Positions 11,290 through 23,320 of a stretch of 64,000 bases of DNA are shown one piece after another. The DNA is taken from positions 2,667,991-2,731,990 of the forward strand of contig NC_088297.1 in assembly GCF_032854445.1 (NCBI RefSeq), read 5' to 3'. How positions within the stretch are numbered: position 1 is the first letter of the stretch; each line of letters opens with the position of its first letter. The stretch comes from Liolophura sinensis (lineage: Eukaryota; Mollusca; Polyplacophora; Chitonida; Chitonidae). The translations under genes were made by a program, and so were the position numbers. The notes under the pieces are model-generated. The model did no database searches. It was not told the DNA's origin and saw nothing but the letters and a program-made list of their open reading frames with translations.

Positions 11290-11915
11290 TTTATAGATTC
11301 ATCTTCGTGTACCTGAAAGCTCAAAATGTTGACAGCTTTTCCCTGAAGCCAAACTTTATGTTCTTATATAGAAAACACTAGCATGTGAAACACCAAAATA
11401 CACAATTTTCATATAGATCTTTTGAAATTTTGCTACGTTTGTTTCTCGATTCAGTATGTGTATACCATATACATATTCTACAATAATATTCTGAATGAGA
11501 TGTCAGAATTATACTCTGATGGCAATGGTCGTAAATCAAAGCTTCGCTGCCTTCAGAGTCTTGAGCACTGGATGAGCATTGTTTACGGCTTCGTAATTTT
11601 GCTTTTTTTGAAACCATAACAATATCCATCGACAAATTACCCGTTATTGACACAGGGAATCGCGGGCGTCACTCTGCGCCCGCAAGAAAACAAGATACAT
11701 TATAGTAACAGTATTATAAAACATTTATATGAGTTATCTGGGATATATAACAAGTAAGGTAAAACCCAAATCATCAATGTTGTTTTTTTAGAAAGGTAGA
11801 GCTAAGGTCAGAATGGGAATTACATGCACATGTATATGAAACAGACCTGTGTGAAAGTTTGTTTTCGGTGTTTTCATAAATTATAAGAACAACTGTATTG
11901 TGTAATAAAGGTCTC

Positions 11916-12160
11916 GGGGCCTCCATGGCTCAGTTGGGTAGCGCGCTAGCACAGCGTAACGACCCAGGAGTCTCTCACCAATGCGGTCGCTGTGAGTTCA
12001 AGTCCAGCTCATGCTGGCTTCCTCTCCGGCTGTACGTGGGAAGGTCTGCCAGCAACCAGCTTCCCCCGGGCTCTGCCCCGTTTCCACCCACCATAATGCT
12101 GGCCGCCGTCGTATAAGTGAAATATTCTTGAGTACGGCGTAAAACACCAATCCAATAAAT
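11916..12160 (+). mobile_element. Full-length Meta-SINE-like element (copy B allele)
   Basis: Counterpart of the element at 2574. It retains a few bases lost in copy A (catgctggcttcctctccgg) and ends in aataaattcac rather than repeated aaat. Confidence 0.9.
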
Positions 12161-12796
12161 TCACAAACAGTGTGAAGTGCTGCATATATTTGTCTTCATT
12201 TTTTAGATGAATAAGATCAACTAGTTTTAACAGTTATTCAGTCCAGGCATCAAACATTTGAACGTGAGTTCTGCATATATGTTTTTTTATGAGTTTATAT
12301 GTAGAGTAATTGTCAAACGTGCCCTTCATGTAGATTGTGCTCGGGGATTTCTCCTTTCCTGTCCACGGGGCATGTTAGCGCCTGCACATACGCTTATATA
12401 GCTTTAGGAAACGGACTTCGTACATTTCAGCACCAGTACTTCCTCTATACATGTACGCTGATGTAAATGTCGGGCAGAAATCCGCCCGATTAAAATGGTC
12501 TTAATTTTATTTGGTGTTCTGTGCCTTGCTCAAGATTTTTCAACGAATTAACTTTATTCTCATTTCATTAAATACATACAACCTCAAAAAAGGGAGAGTT
12601 TGACAGTCAGTCATATGTTAAACTATATGCATTTTATGAATAAAGTGCAAGCTTCGGGGGTTACTAAAAATATCTGCTCATATTTTGTTCATTTAGTACC
12701 ATTAAAGGGTATACAAGCAAATGTTTGGTTTGTTTACGAGGTCTTCAACTGGCTGCAGACCAGTTAACCTCCGACAAGGATGTGCAACCTTCACCT

Positions 12797-14115
12797 TGTC
12801 TTCAATCACTGACCAACACTGGGAGATATAGGAACACAAGACAGATAACTGTCACCTTGTTTTCAATCCCTGGTCACAAGACAGATGACAGTCACTTTGT
12901 CTTCAATCCCTGGCAGACCCTGGGAGATATAGGAACACAAGACAGATGAAAGTCACCTTGTCTTCAATCACCAGCCAACCCTGGGAGATATAGGAACATA
13001 AGACAGATGACAGTCACCTTGTCTGCAATCCCTGGCCAACCCTGGGAGATATAGGAACACAAGACAGATGACCGTCACCTTGTTTTCAATCATTGGCCAA
13101 CCCTGGGGGATATAGGAACACAAGACAGATGACAGTCACCTTGTTTTCAATCACCAGCCAACCCTGGGAGATATAGGAACACAAGACAGATGACCGTCAC
13201 CTTGTCTTCAATCCCTGGCCAACCCTGGGAGATATAGGAACACAAGACAGATGACCGTCACCTTGTTTTCAATCATTGGCCAACCCTGGGGGATATAGGA
13301 ACACAAGACAGATGACAGTCACCTTGTTTTCAATCACCAGCCAACCCTGGGAGATATAGGAACACAAGACAGATGACCGTCACCTTGTCTTCAATCCCTG
13401 GCCAACCCTGGGAGATATAGGAACACAAGACAGATGACCGTCACCTTGTCTTCAATCACCAGCCAACCCTGGGAGATATAGGAACAAAAGACAGATGACC
13501 GTCACCTTGTCTTCAATCCCTGGCCAACCCTGGAGAGATATAGGAACACAAGACAGATGACAGTCACCTTGTCTCCAATCATTGGCCAACCCTGGGAGAT
13601 ACAGGAACACAAGACAGATGACCGTCACCTTGTTTTCAATCATTGGCCAACACTGGGAGATATAGGAACACAAGACAGATGACCGTCACCTTGTCTTCAA
13701 TCACCGACCAACCAAGGGAGATATAGGAACACAAGACAGATGACCGTCACCTTGTCTTCAATCCCTGGCCAACCCAGGGAGATATAGGAACACAAGACAG
13801 ATGACCGTCACCTTGTCTTCAATCACCAGCCAACCCTGGGAGATATAGGAACAAAAGACAGATGACCGTCACCTTGTCTTCAATCCCTGGCCAACCCTGG
13901 AGAGATATAGGAACACAAGACAGATGACAGTCACCTTCTCTCCAATCATTGGCCAACCCTGGGAGATATAGGAACACAAGACAGATGACAGTCACCTTCT
14001 CTCCAATCATTGGCCAACCCTGGGAGATACAGGAACACAAGGACAGATGACCGTCGCCTTGTCTTCAATCACCTGCCAACTCAGGGGTACATAGAAAGAA
14101 AAGACAGATGACCGT
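12797..14115 (+). repeat. 61-bp minisatellite, about 21 units (copy B)
   Basis: Same unit as at 3416 but with a different unit number and variant order, including several units with caccagccaacc. This is the expected behaviour of a length-polymorphic minisatellite between two haplotypes. Confidence 0.95.
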
Positions 14116-14634
14116 TACCAGTAGGCATGAACAAGGTGTGTCTTGTATTTCTAACGGAATTAAGATTTTATGTTTTGCGGCATAATCCACCAGAATGGTG
14201 TGCTTTTTGTTATAAGGGTTCATTGAAGAACCATTAAAAAGGGATTCTCTGAACAGCTTTTGTGGAAGACATTGCATGATGGGTAATTGTCTTGAGGAGC
14301 AAACAGGTTCGTGAAACTATATTACCACTAGTTGCAGAGTAGTTTATTCCAGTCTTTAAGGACATTCGGGATGACATAATAATGTAGATAGAGTGTAAAA
14401 AAGCACGAATTATTTCCAACTTCTAAGTACTATACACGGCATTTATACAAATAGTCGAAATTAAAAGTTATAATAAAATCTTTTTTTCCTTAAGTACAAT
14501 TAAGATGAAAAACAGATGAGTTTCTAACAGAGCAGGGATTTGTCTTCACTTTCTGGTAATAAAGCTATGTGTCATCAAATGGTGAAAGATATTAGCACGT
14601 TTTTTGTTCTTCAGGAAATATTGACTGTCTTTGG

Positions 14635-14979
14635 AAAGCTCTAAAACTTAAGCAGCCAGAGGTTAAACTTCTCCGTGAGAGCTCTACAACGTAAGCAGCT
14701 GAAGGATAAACTTCTCCGTGAGAGCTCTACAACTTAAGCAGCAGAAGGTTAAACTTCTCCGTTTGAGCTCTACAACGTAAGCAGCTGAAGGTTAAACTTC
14801 TCAGTGAGAGCTCTATAACTTAAGCAGCTGAAGGTTAAACTTCTCCGTGAGAGCTCTACAACGTAGGCAGCTGGAGATTAAACTTCTCCTTGAGAGCTCT
14901 ATAACTTAAGCAGCTGAAGGTTAAACTTCTCCGTGAGAGCTCTACAACTTAAGCAGCAGGAGGTTAAACTTCTCCGTGA
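14635..14979 (+). repeat. 43-bp minisatellite, 8 units (copy B)
   Basis: Same array as at 5084, with eight units but a different order of variants (gtaagcagctgaaggataaac in the second unit). The acceptor-like and donor-like flanks are preserved. Confidence 0.9.
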
Positions 14980-15389
14980 GATTGAGAGAGAAGCAGAGTT
15001 GAAATCATTTCAGAATGCGGATAAAAAAGTACGTTTTTTTAGAAGTTCTCGTATTCTTGTATTTATTCCTTCTCCTTTCTGAAATGAGCGTTTTGTACAG
15101 AAATCTGATTTATTGATGTTAAACCGATCGGATTTTATATTAGTTGTGTCTGTGATATCACTCAGACAACAAACTTTCCGTTAAATTTAAACAGAATAAT
15201 TTTTTTTAAGTATATCAAACTGAGTAGCTTGGGAATGACAAAAATCTGAAAGTGTAGCAAAAACGTAGGTACCTCTTAAGCACGATCTGTTAGCGGTTTG
15301 AACCAATGATATTTCATGAGATCTATTTCAGTCATAAACTTGGGATTCCTTACCATTTCAACACAATTTCTCAAAAGCACCTTACGACT

Positions 15390-15519
15390 CTGGCTCCAGT
15401 TGTTCAAACGTCTATTAATGTTAAGCTTAAATCTTAAAACCAGTCTTGTTTTAATACAAAAACCGATCGACCTAAACCAGTCTTACCTGCTAATACACTT
15501 TTGAACAACTGAAACCTGG
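15390..15519. mobile_element. MITE-like element with terminal inverted repeats (copy B)
   Basis: Counterpart of the element at 5837, with the same inverted termini and small internal differences. Confidence 0.6.
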
Positions 15520-15982
15520 ATATTAAGCCGTATACAGAGGTTACTTAATACGTAACTGATACATAATTTAATGAAACAGGCCTGACATGTAATTTGACCC
15601 CAGGTCCGACTTTTTCTTCATGAAAGCCACATGCAGTAGAAAGCTCTAATAAGTCATAGACTATCTGTCATCTCCGAGATATGTAGTCATTTTCTGTAGC
15701 GGAAGAGCCTCTAGATATCAAGCGCCTACATCAGTAATAGTCAAAGGATACTTGAAGCCGTTTTTAGCTCCGATTAAAGGGCCAGATAATGGATAAGTAT
15801 CGTTCTAACTGGACAGCTGGAATAAGACTCCAAGGACCCGGCATCAAATTATGCTGTGTCTTTCTCGCGTGTAGATTATAACACAGGAGGGGTAACTTTA
15901 TGGACAAACATGTTTATAAAGACAATTAATCCTGAACATATACTCATTAGTGGTAAGATCTGCTACCGGTCTGCAAATGATC

Positions 15983-16070
15983 CTGGTTTCCTCCCATAAT
16001 AATGTTAGGCGCCGTGATATAAGCGAAATGTTCTTGAACAGAGAGTAAAACACCAGTCAAAAAATGACCA
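15983..16070 (+). mobile_element. SINE 3' fragment (copy B)
   Basis: Counterpart of the fragment at 6427. Confidence 0.7.
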
Positions 16071-16263
16071 GGACGATGAAGGCAATATTTGCGAGCTTGC
16101 TTTCTATTTAAAACTAGGGAACAAAATTCACGATTATAAATACCGTTAAGACAACCCAGGAAATTTGGAGCGTTATCCGTTTGAAAATATATTGATATTA
16201 TATATTAATATAGTATCACGAAGGAAGAGGGACTGCTCCCAGTCTATGAAGGCACCAGAGGGG

Positions 16264-17019
16264 TTAACCATCAGAGAAGGGAACCCGCATATAAAGAAAA
16301 TTTCCGGTTATCAAAGACACTCTTCTTGTGGCTTTACTTGGTCGAGTTCTTGGCATGCTCTCGCTCGAGCCGGAGACGCCGTTCGGTGGGGCGTTCTGTA
16401 TAACTTGTCTCACCTGTTTTAGTATTTGCCACTGGCATACGAATACGGTTGCAGTACACGGCAAAGTTATTAGACAATATTAGAATCAGGCACTGAAGTG
16501 TCTTCCCTGTGTATCACGTTTCAATCAGACAATTTTTCATGTAGCTGTCATATCCATATAACTGACATTTAAAGGATAGAAAAACTGTTAGGGCTGAGGC
16601 AAATAACAAGCAAAAAGCGATTGAAACAGCAAAACGACGTGGAGTAACGATATCGGGATACCGAAGAGGTCTGTAGCAGGTTATATAACGGTCCTCACTG
16701 ATCGCTACAAACAAATTGACTTCACAAAATCCACACATGATAATCAGATTTCTGTAAACCGAACAAGGTAAATCCCCGAAAAACCAGTCTTCTAACACCA
16801 AAGCCTAGGGAAGGAAAACTGCCTGCGTTATTACTGTTGGCACATCCCCGACGGCAAGACCCGTCACCAAATTGCAGGTGACTTTATGTAAGGTGCGCCT
16901 CTTGCAGGCTGTTGCCACCAGTAAGATGTTCCCGACGACTCCCAGAGAGTTATGAAGAAAACGATGAATTCTATTGTAACGAAAAATGTCTTACTTATAT
17001 TCACGGTAAAGGAATTCAT
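16264..17019 (-). pseudogene. Rhodopsin-like (class A) GPCR pseudogene, copy B
   Basis: Same gene as at 6720-7501. It carries the same frame break after FFITL and the same TAG between TM2 (NLVTGLAVGDVPTVITQ) and TM3, so both lesions predate the split of the two copies. It differs by a ~15 bp deletion near the N-terminus and by replacements such as ITCYRPLRY for ITCCRPLRY. A TM6-like SKATRRVSLITGNFLY is open at the far end in another frame. Confidence 0.75.
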
Positions 17020-17232
17020 TGCAGACTAGTTCGTTACAGTGTATATTCCAATGTATCCTGCCCAAGGGTGTTTAAACCTTAGAAGAAAATCGAGCACTCT
17101 TTAACATGAGTTCCTGATTTATTGGAAAGCGCGGCGAGTATATACATTGTACGAACGTCAAAGAGGGTGTGTTCACCTTTCCATGGTTACGCTCTATATC
17201 TCCATATGTATGCATCTTAATTAATGAGTTGT

Positions 17233-17316
17233 GGACCTGCGTGGCCTGGGTGGTTAGCGTGCTAGTGCGGCGCAATGACCCAGGAGCCCCATTACCAATG
17301 CAGTCGCTGTGAAAAC
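17233..17316 (+). mobile_element. SINE tRNA-like head fragment (copy B)
   Basis: Counterpart of the fragment at 7689. Confidence 0.7.
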
Positions 17317-18096
17317 AGTCTTTGGCAAATGGGCGTCTGTAATACAATACTAAACCTACACCCTTCGGAATGCATGTGCGGAACTCGGTCATTTGCTTTA
17401 ATGTGAATTACAGGCACATTTATTCATTTACGTTTGATCGGTCAAACTGAACTACCACTCATTAATTAAGACGTGATTAAGGAGCGGTAGCCAGCCGTAC
17501 CATCACAGAACTTATACAACACTAGGGGATGCTCGGTAACACCTAGAAGTTTGTTGTTGGCGCCAAAGCCATGTATCAAGAAACAACCTTTGCTGTAGCT
17601 CACATTTGGTCGTTAGACACACATTACTTGTCGTCCATAACAATGTCAATTAATCTTTCAGGTATTGATATTCCTGACGTGTTGATTTTTACTGATCCTA
17701 TTTCTGCTTAAGCGATTATGCCCGGTGACGTTTTTTGATATTTACATCAACAAAATGAAACTTTAACTGAGATGAATTAACAAGAGGCCGCACCTCAACG
17801 GTTAGGTGTGACCGTGTTCCAATGATCACCCTGTCGTCGTTGCTCTGGTTTTATACCGTATGTGGTACGTCTTAATTATATTTTAAAACAGATAAGTACT
17901 CACGAGGTACTTATCTGCAATGACTTCCTCTTCAGATTTGTATCACAGGTAAGACATTTTCATTAACTACTGCTGGTGTGACAATAGAGCTCGGGGTTTT
18001 CTTCATAACTTTCATTCTGATAGTAGTCGGAAAAATATTTAGGTGGCCACAGTTTACCACAGACAAGCATTACACATGGTCGCCTACCCTCTTTTT

Positions 18097-18220
18097 ATGA
18101 CACTGGGGATCTTTGGTGTCTGCTCATGTCATCGGGGATCCTTGGTGTCTGTCCATGCCATCAAGGATGCTTTGTGTCTGCTCTTGTCAACAGAAATCTT
18201 TGGCGTCTGCTCATGATCAC
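18097..18220 (+). repeat. Degenerate ~31-bp tandem repeat, about 4 units (copy B)
   Basis: Counterpart of the repeat at 8578, with the same number of units and a few substitutions. Confidence 0.7.
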
Positions 18221-19442
18221 GATTGGCAAAAAATTAATGGATTGTTGACTGTCCCAAGTCCAAGCCGTCATCCAAATCTGCATATTTTTGCTGATATACA
18301 CGCAAACACAAACAAATGATTACATTAGCTCTTTACCCGTAGGTAATAATTATAGGATATACAGTTACCGAAATCCGCTCTGTGACAAGAGGTAATATTG
18401 TTTTTAATTTCTTCAGTCCCCTCCACTCATACAATCGTCTTATAAGTGTGCGAGCCATTAAACGCTCACCAGAATATAAAATCAACTTTATTAAAACTGA
18501 CTTCACGCGCTGCCTCATTGTCTGGTGACCTCATGCCACTGCATCTCTCCTAAGGCAAGCACCCGAGGGTAAATCAGTGTTAGTTTCAACCCTGCCTCAC
18601 CTAACATGAAGTTAATATTTAGACTATATTACACAACGTCTCGGACGCATCCTGTTTGGCATCGAATAAAGTTTGTCGTTTATTATCATCTCTTCTCTGG
18701 TTTTAGAAAAAAGACGTTTCCTGTTCGCAAATAAAGTTCCGTTCCGAGTGTTAATTAAATATTCGGTGTTTTGTGTATTCGGTTTTTTTTTTCTTCTTTT
18801 ATATTTTTATATTTCTTATTTGTACAAATGTATTCTGTTCTCGAGTTTAAGTGAGTTAATGGTAGACCTTTTGTGTTTGTTAGAGTTTTGAGTCACCTAT
18901 CTCGTGAGACAATTCTGGGATGTTTGAAGAAAATTCAACATGAGCTGAAGAATTAGTCATCACACAAACCTAAACCCCCTAAATCTTTGGTTTTTTTTTT
19001 TACTTCACAAGGCGTTTGTCGATTGTAAAATGTCCATATCTCATCACTTACGCTAAACGATATAAATATTGATTATATATCCCAGCAGAGAATTAACATC
19101 ATATAGAGTATACTTAAAATCTAATGAAGGACGGGTTTCTTGAGAAGTCAAGGTACTTTAGATAAAGTATTCAACACTGTAGTATTTTGATGATGTAGTT
19201 TTTCTTATCTTTGTTATCGTGGTGTATTTTGGTTCTTGGATTTAAGACAGGCGTTTGCGTTCTTTCTTTTAGGTACACATGTAGTATGTTTACATGTCCT
19301 AACTGTTTATATAAGTATTCTTTAAACAAGTCACAACAATATTTCTTTAAGCATTATAATTATTATAAATGCATCTTGAATTCGATTTAAGTAAGAAATA
19401 TGAAATATCTGCTCTGTTTGTTGTTATGAAGCCATTGCGTTA

Positions 19443-19623
19443 CTGATTGGTGTTTTACGCCGTACTCAAGAATATTTCACTTAAACTGCGGCGGGCAGCG
19501 TTATGGTAGGAGGAAAACGCAGAGCCCGGTGGACACCCACGACCATCCTCAGGTTGCAGACTGGACTTCCCACGTGCAGTCGTAGAGGAAGCCTGCACTA
19601 ACCGCTCGGCCAATCATGACGAC
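19443..19623 (-). mobile_element. Meta-SINE-like element, rearranged (copy B)
   Basis: Counterpart of the element at 9925, differing by one noticed base (cacttaaact for cacttatact). Confidence 0.8.
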
Positions 19624-20397
19624 AATATGGATGGTCCAAAAGAATTCTCCAGCCTTAAAGACCTGTATTATGTAGGCCAAACAATTCATAGCATACGACT
19701 ATCATTAGCAGAAGTCTTATTTTTGTAATTTTTGATTCTAAACGCAAAACTAAATGGACTACGATTAGATATTTGATACAAATGTTATACGCATACTTAT
19801 TCTTTTTGTATGCATTTACATTAAATTATCTTATTATGTTACAAAGAAAATCTTAAGAAGTATGACCGTTGCTTCCCTCTTTTTTCAATTTTACCTGTAA
19901 AGTACTTTGAAGGTCATTTTAAACTTACATATTTTCTAATGCGATCTTCGTTTTCTAGCATAAATTTATTTTATGGTAATTAATGACAGATGCATACAAA
20001 ATAAGTTGGTCAAAGTTGGTTATCGAAATATCACATTTCACTTGAAAACCAATACATATAATTCCTGTTTCAATTTAATTAGTTTATGAAGTCACATTCG
20101 TAATGCGAATATGCTCTAAATATACACAGCCTTCATGAATAGACTAAACAGTTGTCTTTTCAGTAATGTGTACCGATGTGTCAGAGTCGCCCACACAGAG
20201 ACAGGGAGAGGAGAGGATGGGATGCCAGGACGTCCCTTCAAACAAAGTGTAGAGTATATTTTCTATCCAGGATTTAATAAGATTTCAGACAAATGACTTT
20301 TCTGAAGTCATGGCATTTGTATTCAAGCTTCTATGAAGCTAAGTGACTCCAATGCCCCGGTGTAAAAGAACCACAGACCGAATATAGATGTATATTG

Positions 20398-20403
20398 TTT
20401 ATT
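20398..20403 (-). terminator. AATAAA polyadenylation signal overlapping the stop codon
   Basis: The end of the reading frame reads ggcaaataaacaat on the minus strand, so TAA sits inside AATAAA. If used, the 3' UTR would be about 15-30 nt. An ATTAAA (about 20278-20273) lies ~120 nt further on and could be the real signal. The overlap is identical in copy A. Confidence 0.5.
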
Positions 20404-21437
20404 TGCCCCAGTTAGAGGCTCCAGAACAACATTTGCCGACGTTATTTGTGACGCTACAGCACAGTGCAAGTCGCGAACTTCCACAGCAATCCGCCAGTCG
20501 CAAACTGGCACAACAAGATACTCTGGGCTGCGAGCTGCCGCAACACATGGTCCTGGACCGTGACACGGGAACTCCGAGTGCAGCGCGACTCGTAGCGCAA
20601 CATTCCGGTTTTCGTGATGTGGAGCAACAGTCTCCTTGACTCCACGCTGTGGAAGCCGATGCTACAAGCTGACTTCTTTGGTACTGTGGTTGTTGTCCAT
20701 AACGTCTCGTGCTTTGACAACACTCAGGCCGCCTGGTGGTTGAGCAACAATCCGTCGGCTGCTGCTGTCGCTGTTGACGTTGCTGTGGTTGCCACAAAGG
20801 CTGGGCTACGCTGGAAACAGGATGGTAAGATCTCTCCGGTACGGAACTTTGTGGAGCGCGCTGCCTCGAACTGGCGCAACATTCCGGTCGTCGCGTTGTG
20901 GAGCAGCAGTCCGTCGGTGGTGCTTGCGGTCGATAAATTGCTTGACCGGAACTCTGAAGCCTCCGCTGTTTTGAGGACTGGCAACACTCTGGCCTTCTTG
21001 TTGTCAAACAGCAGATAGCAATGGAAGATCTACCTTGGGTCGCAGGGCTCCATCTTTCCTGGGTTGGCTGAGAATATTGCTGCTGTGTGTGAGATACAGA
21101 TTGCAGTCGACCGGATTGGTACACAGCTCGTTGTTGAGTGTCAGGAAAGGATTGCCCGGCAATCCCCGTTGGTCGTGCGCCTCTTTCGTGCGCTGGAGCG
21201 GCCACAGATGCCGCGGCAGTGGCGACAACAGTTGGCGCAGAGCGAGCCGCACCCACGGACTGCGCCGAGTACCAGCTAGTCCCCTGTTGTTGCCGTAGTT
21301 GTTCTTGAACTGCAGCTGATGCTGTCGCGGTGCATCTCGGAATCCCCTGTCCGTATCTTGAAGGGCAGCAAGACGTGCATGATCTCTCCCGACGGGTTGA
21401 TGTGCACTGTGCCGGAAACCCCCCCATTTGGTTTGAC
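20399..21437 (-). CDS. Exon 3: Gln-rich C-terminal half with Cys-Cys repeats
   Basis: The acceptor gaaatttaccttcag precedes GTCAAACC. Entry in phase 2 restores an Arg codon and selects this frame, open for 345 codons to TAA at 20399. Four copies of a CC(S/L)T(T/S)R(R/K)PECC motif occur (for example TDCCSTTRRPECC), separated by Gln/Ser-rich linkers such as QQRQQRQQQ. After the last copy, CC pairs follow every 9-10 residues (MCC, SCC, DCC, LCC, KCC) to the end, CSGASNWGK. The regular pairing over a quarter of the exon is unlikely in a shadow frame. With exons 1 and 2 the protein would be about 651 residues. Function is unknown; disulphide-linked extracellular structural material is my inference. 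Copy A repeats its last 70 codons before the gap. Confidence 0.75.
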
Positions 21438-21575
21438 CTGAAGGTAAATTTCAATAAAACAAAAATACTGTAAAGTCGCTTAAAGCGTATATTTCGTCAT
21501 TTATATAATATCTGTAGTATTTATTTATTTATTTCCTGTTTACAAAAAACAATCCTTTTAAGTTTTACTCAGCTT

Positions 21576-21843
21576 TATTATTTATATATTTGATTGGTAT
21601 TTTACGCCGTACGCAAGAATATTTCACATTTCAGACGGCGGCCAGCATTATGGTCAGAGGAAACCGGACACACCCAGGGGAAACCCCTGACCATCTGCAG
21701 GCTGGTGATGGACCTTCCCGGGTAGGCTGGACAGGAAGCCAGCATGAGCTGGGCTGAAAGTCAGAGCGACCACATTGGTCATAGGCTCGTGGGTTATTGC
21801 CCCGCGCTAGCACGCTAACCACCTGGGCCTGGGAGGCGCCGCC
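21576..21843 (-). mobile_element. Full-length Meta-SINE-like element
   Basis: Reversed tail and 3' domain (gattggtattttacgccgta), body (ggaccttcccgggtaggctg) and tRNA-like head (cgctagcacgctaaccacct) are all present. Confidence 0.85.
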
Positions 21844-22424
21844 TTTCTGATATGGTTTCATAGTTATAAATGTATGCCGCTATATGCTTCAGTCAAGGCA
21901 TAGGCAAAATATATACGGCCAAAAACCTGAGTCAGGCAGTAGTATTCATGAGTCTTTAATTCAGTATTCTCTATTTTATCACATCGTAGATCGCTCAGCC
22001 TCATACTTAGATTAGTAACAGTCGAGTCTCTCTATTAACCACCCAGGTGGATTACATCGGAAGCGAGCTTGGTCCTCAGCCACAGTCTCATATAGGAATT
22101 ATACCACTAAATACTAAATACTGATGAGAACGTACGAAACTATGGCTAAAAGCATCTGAATGCACTTTATGTCCTTGTGGAAAGTAAAAAAAAAAGGAAG
22201 AAACTGATATGCAAATCTATTTTTCATCTGTAAATTATACCACTATTAAGATGCGATCATTTGCACGATTCATGTGACCTGTTGTTTAAGTTTAACTTTT
22301 AACTGTTACAGTTTTGTAATCCAACAGAAAAACAAGAAGAAAAATGGTGGATTTTTTCCCATCAGTTTTTGTATTAGGTTAAACTCCTGTAAACACTCAG
22401 CTCAGAAATAGAAGAAATCTTTAT

Positions 22425-22465
22425 TTATTTATTTTGTTGATTGGTGTTTGACGTCATTATGAGAT
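22425..22465 (-). mobile_element. SINE tail fragment
   Basis: tttatttatttattttgttg followed by attggtgtttgacg is only the extreme 3' end of the SINE. Confidence 0.5.
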
Positions 22466-23086
22466 CTGGAAATGCATAAATGAAGGTCAAATTGACGGCG
22501 AGACTGTTTTGTTGATGCCTAGCGTACAGCATTGGATTGCGCCAGGCGTTTCCATATTTGCATGTTCCTTTGCCGTTCACAAATCTCTTCCATTCATGCC
22601 AAACTGCTTCTGTTCTCTGTACGTTTGATACACGCGTCGGCAGTAATCCTTCAAACAGGGCCCTCGTACAAAGAACATGTGGTACATATCATTCTTTTAT
22701 AACTCATTCATTTGATCTGCGGCAGGAAACATGAATTCTGTTTGTGATGGCAAAGTCAAAGTGTTAATGTTAGGCAGATGTTTGTCAATGTGCCATTCTA
22801 CAGAAAGACCCCGATTCCCGACACTGCTATATGCAAGAAACTAACGTATATATTTAATATGCATTTTTGGCGCGGCAAGGAGAGTGATCACGTGATGATT
22901 TTTCATTTAATTTATGGGCCACATATTTACTTACATAACGTCTCCTTCATTCATTCATTATATGATATATTTGATTAGTATTTTAAGGCCAAAGCTGTTT
23001 CGTGTCGTCGTCCACTCAGACATTTCCTTAAGCGAATTGTCGATGTTAAATGACAGGAGAGAAAAGAGGAAGGGTGTTAAAAATAT

Positions 23087-23320
23087 GACCGACCGACCAG
23101 CTGACCGACCAACCGACCGACCAAACTGACTGACGTCCCAACCTACCAACTGACTGACACACCGATTGACCAAACGATCGATTAACCAACTGACCGACCA
23201 AGTCACAAACAAACCGATCAATACACGGACAAACCAACTGACCGACCAACTCACCAACTGACCGACCAATGCACGGACAAACCGACAGCTGACGGACCAA
23301 CCGACCCACCAACTGACCGA
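23087..23320 (+). repeat. Irregular (CTGACCGACCAA)n low-complexity repeat
   Basis: Mixed 4-mer and 8-mer units of gacc, gaccaact and gaccaacc run for about 230 bp. Long open frames on the minus strand here are a by-product of the repeat. Confidence 0.9.

Larger units (their letters stand above)
11290..20607. repeat. Duplicated ~9.3 kb block, copy B
   Basis: Second copy of 1966-11089. It continues without a break into the unique sequence that completes the 3' exon of the structural-protein gene (to 21437), which copy A lacks. It differs from copy A by array length, by small indels such as a ~15 bp deletion in the GPCR N-terminal region, and by scattered substitutions. Confidence 0.9.
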
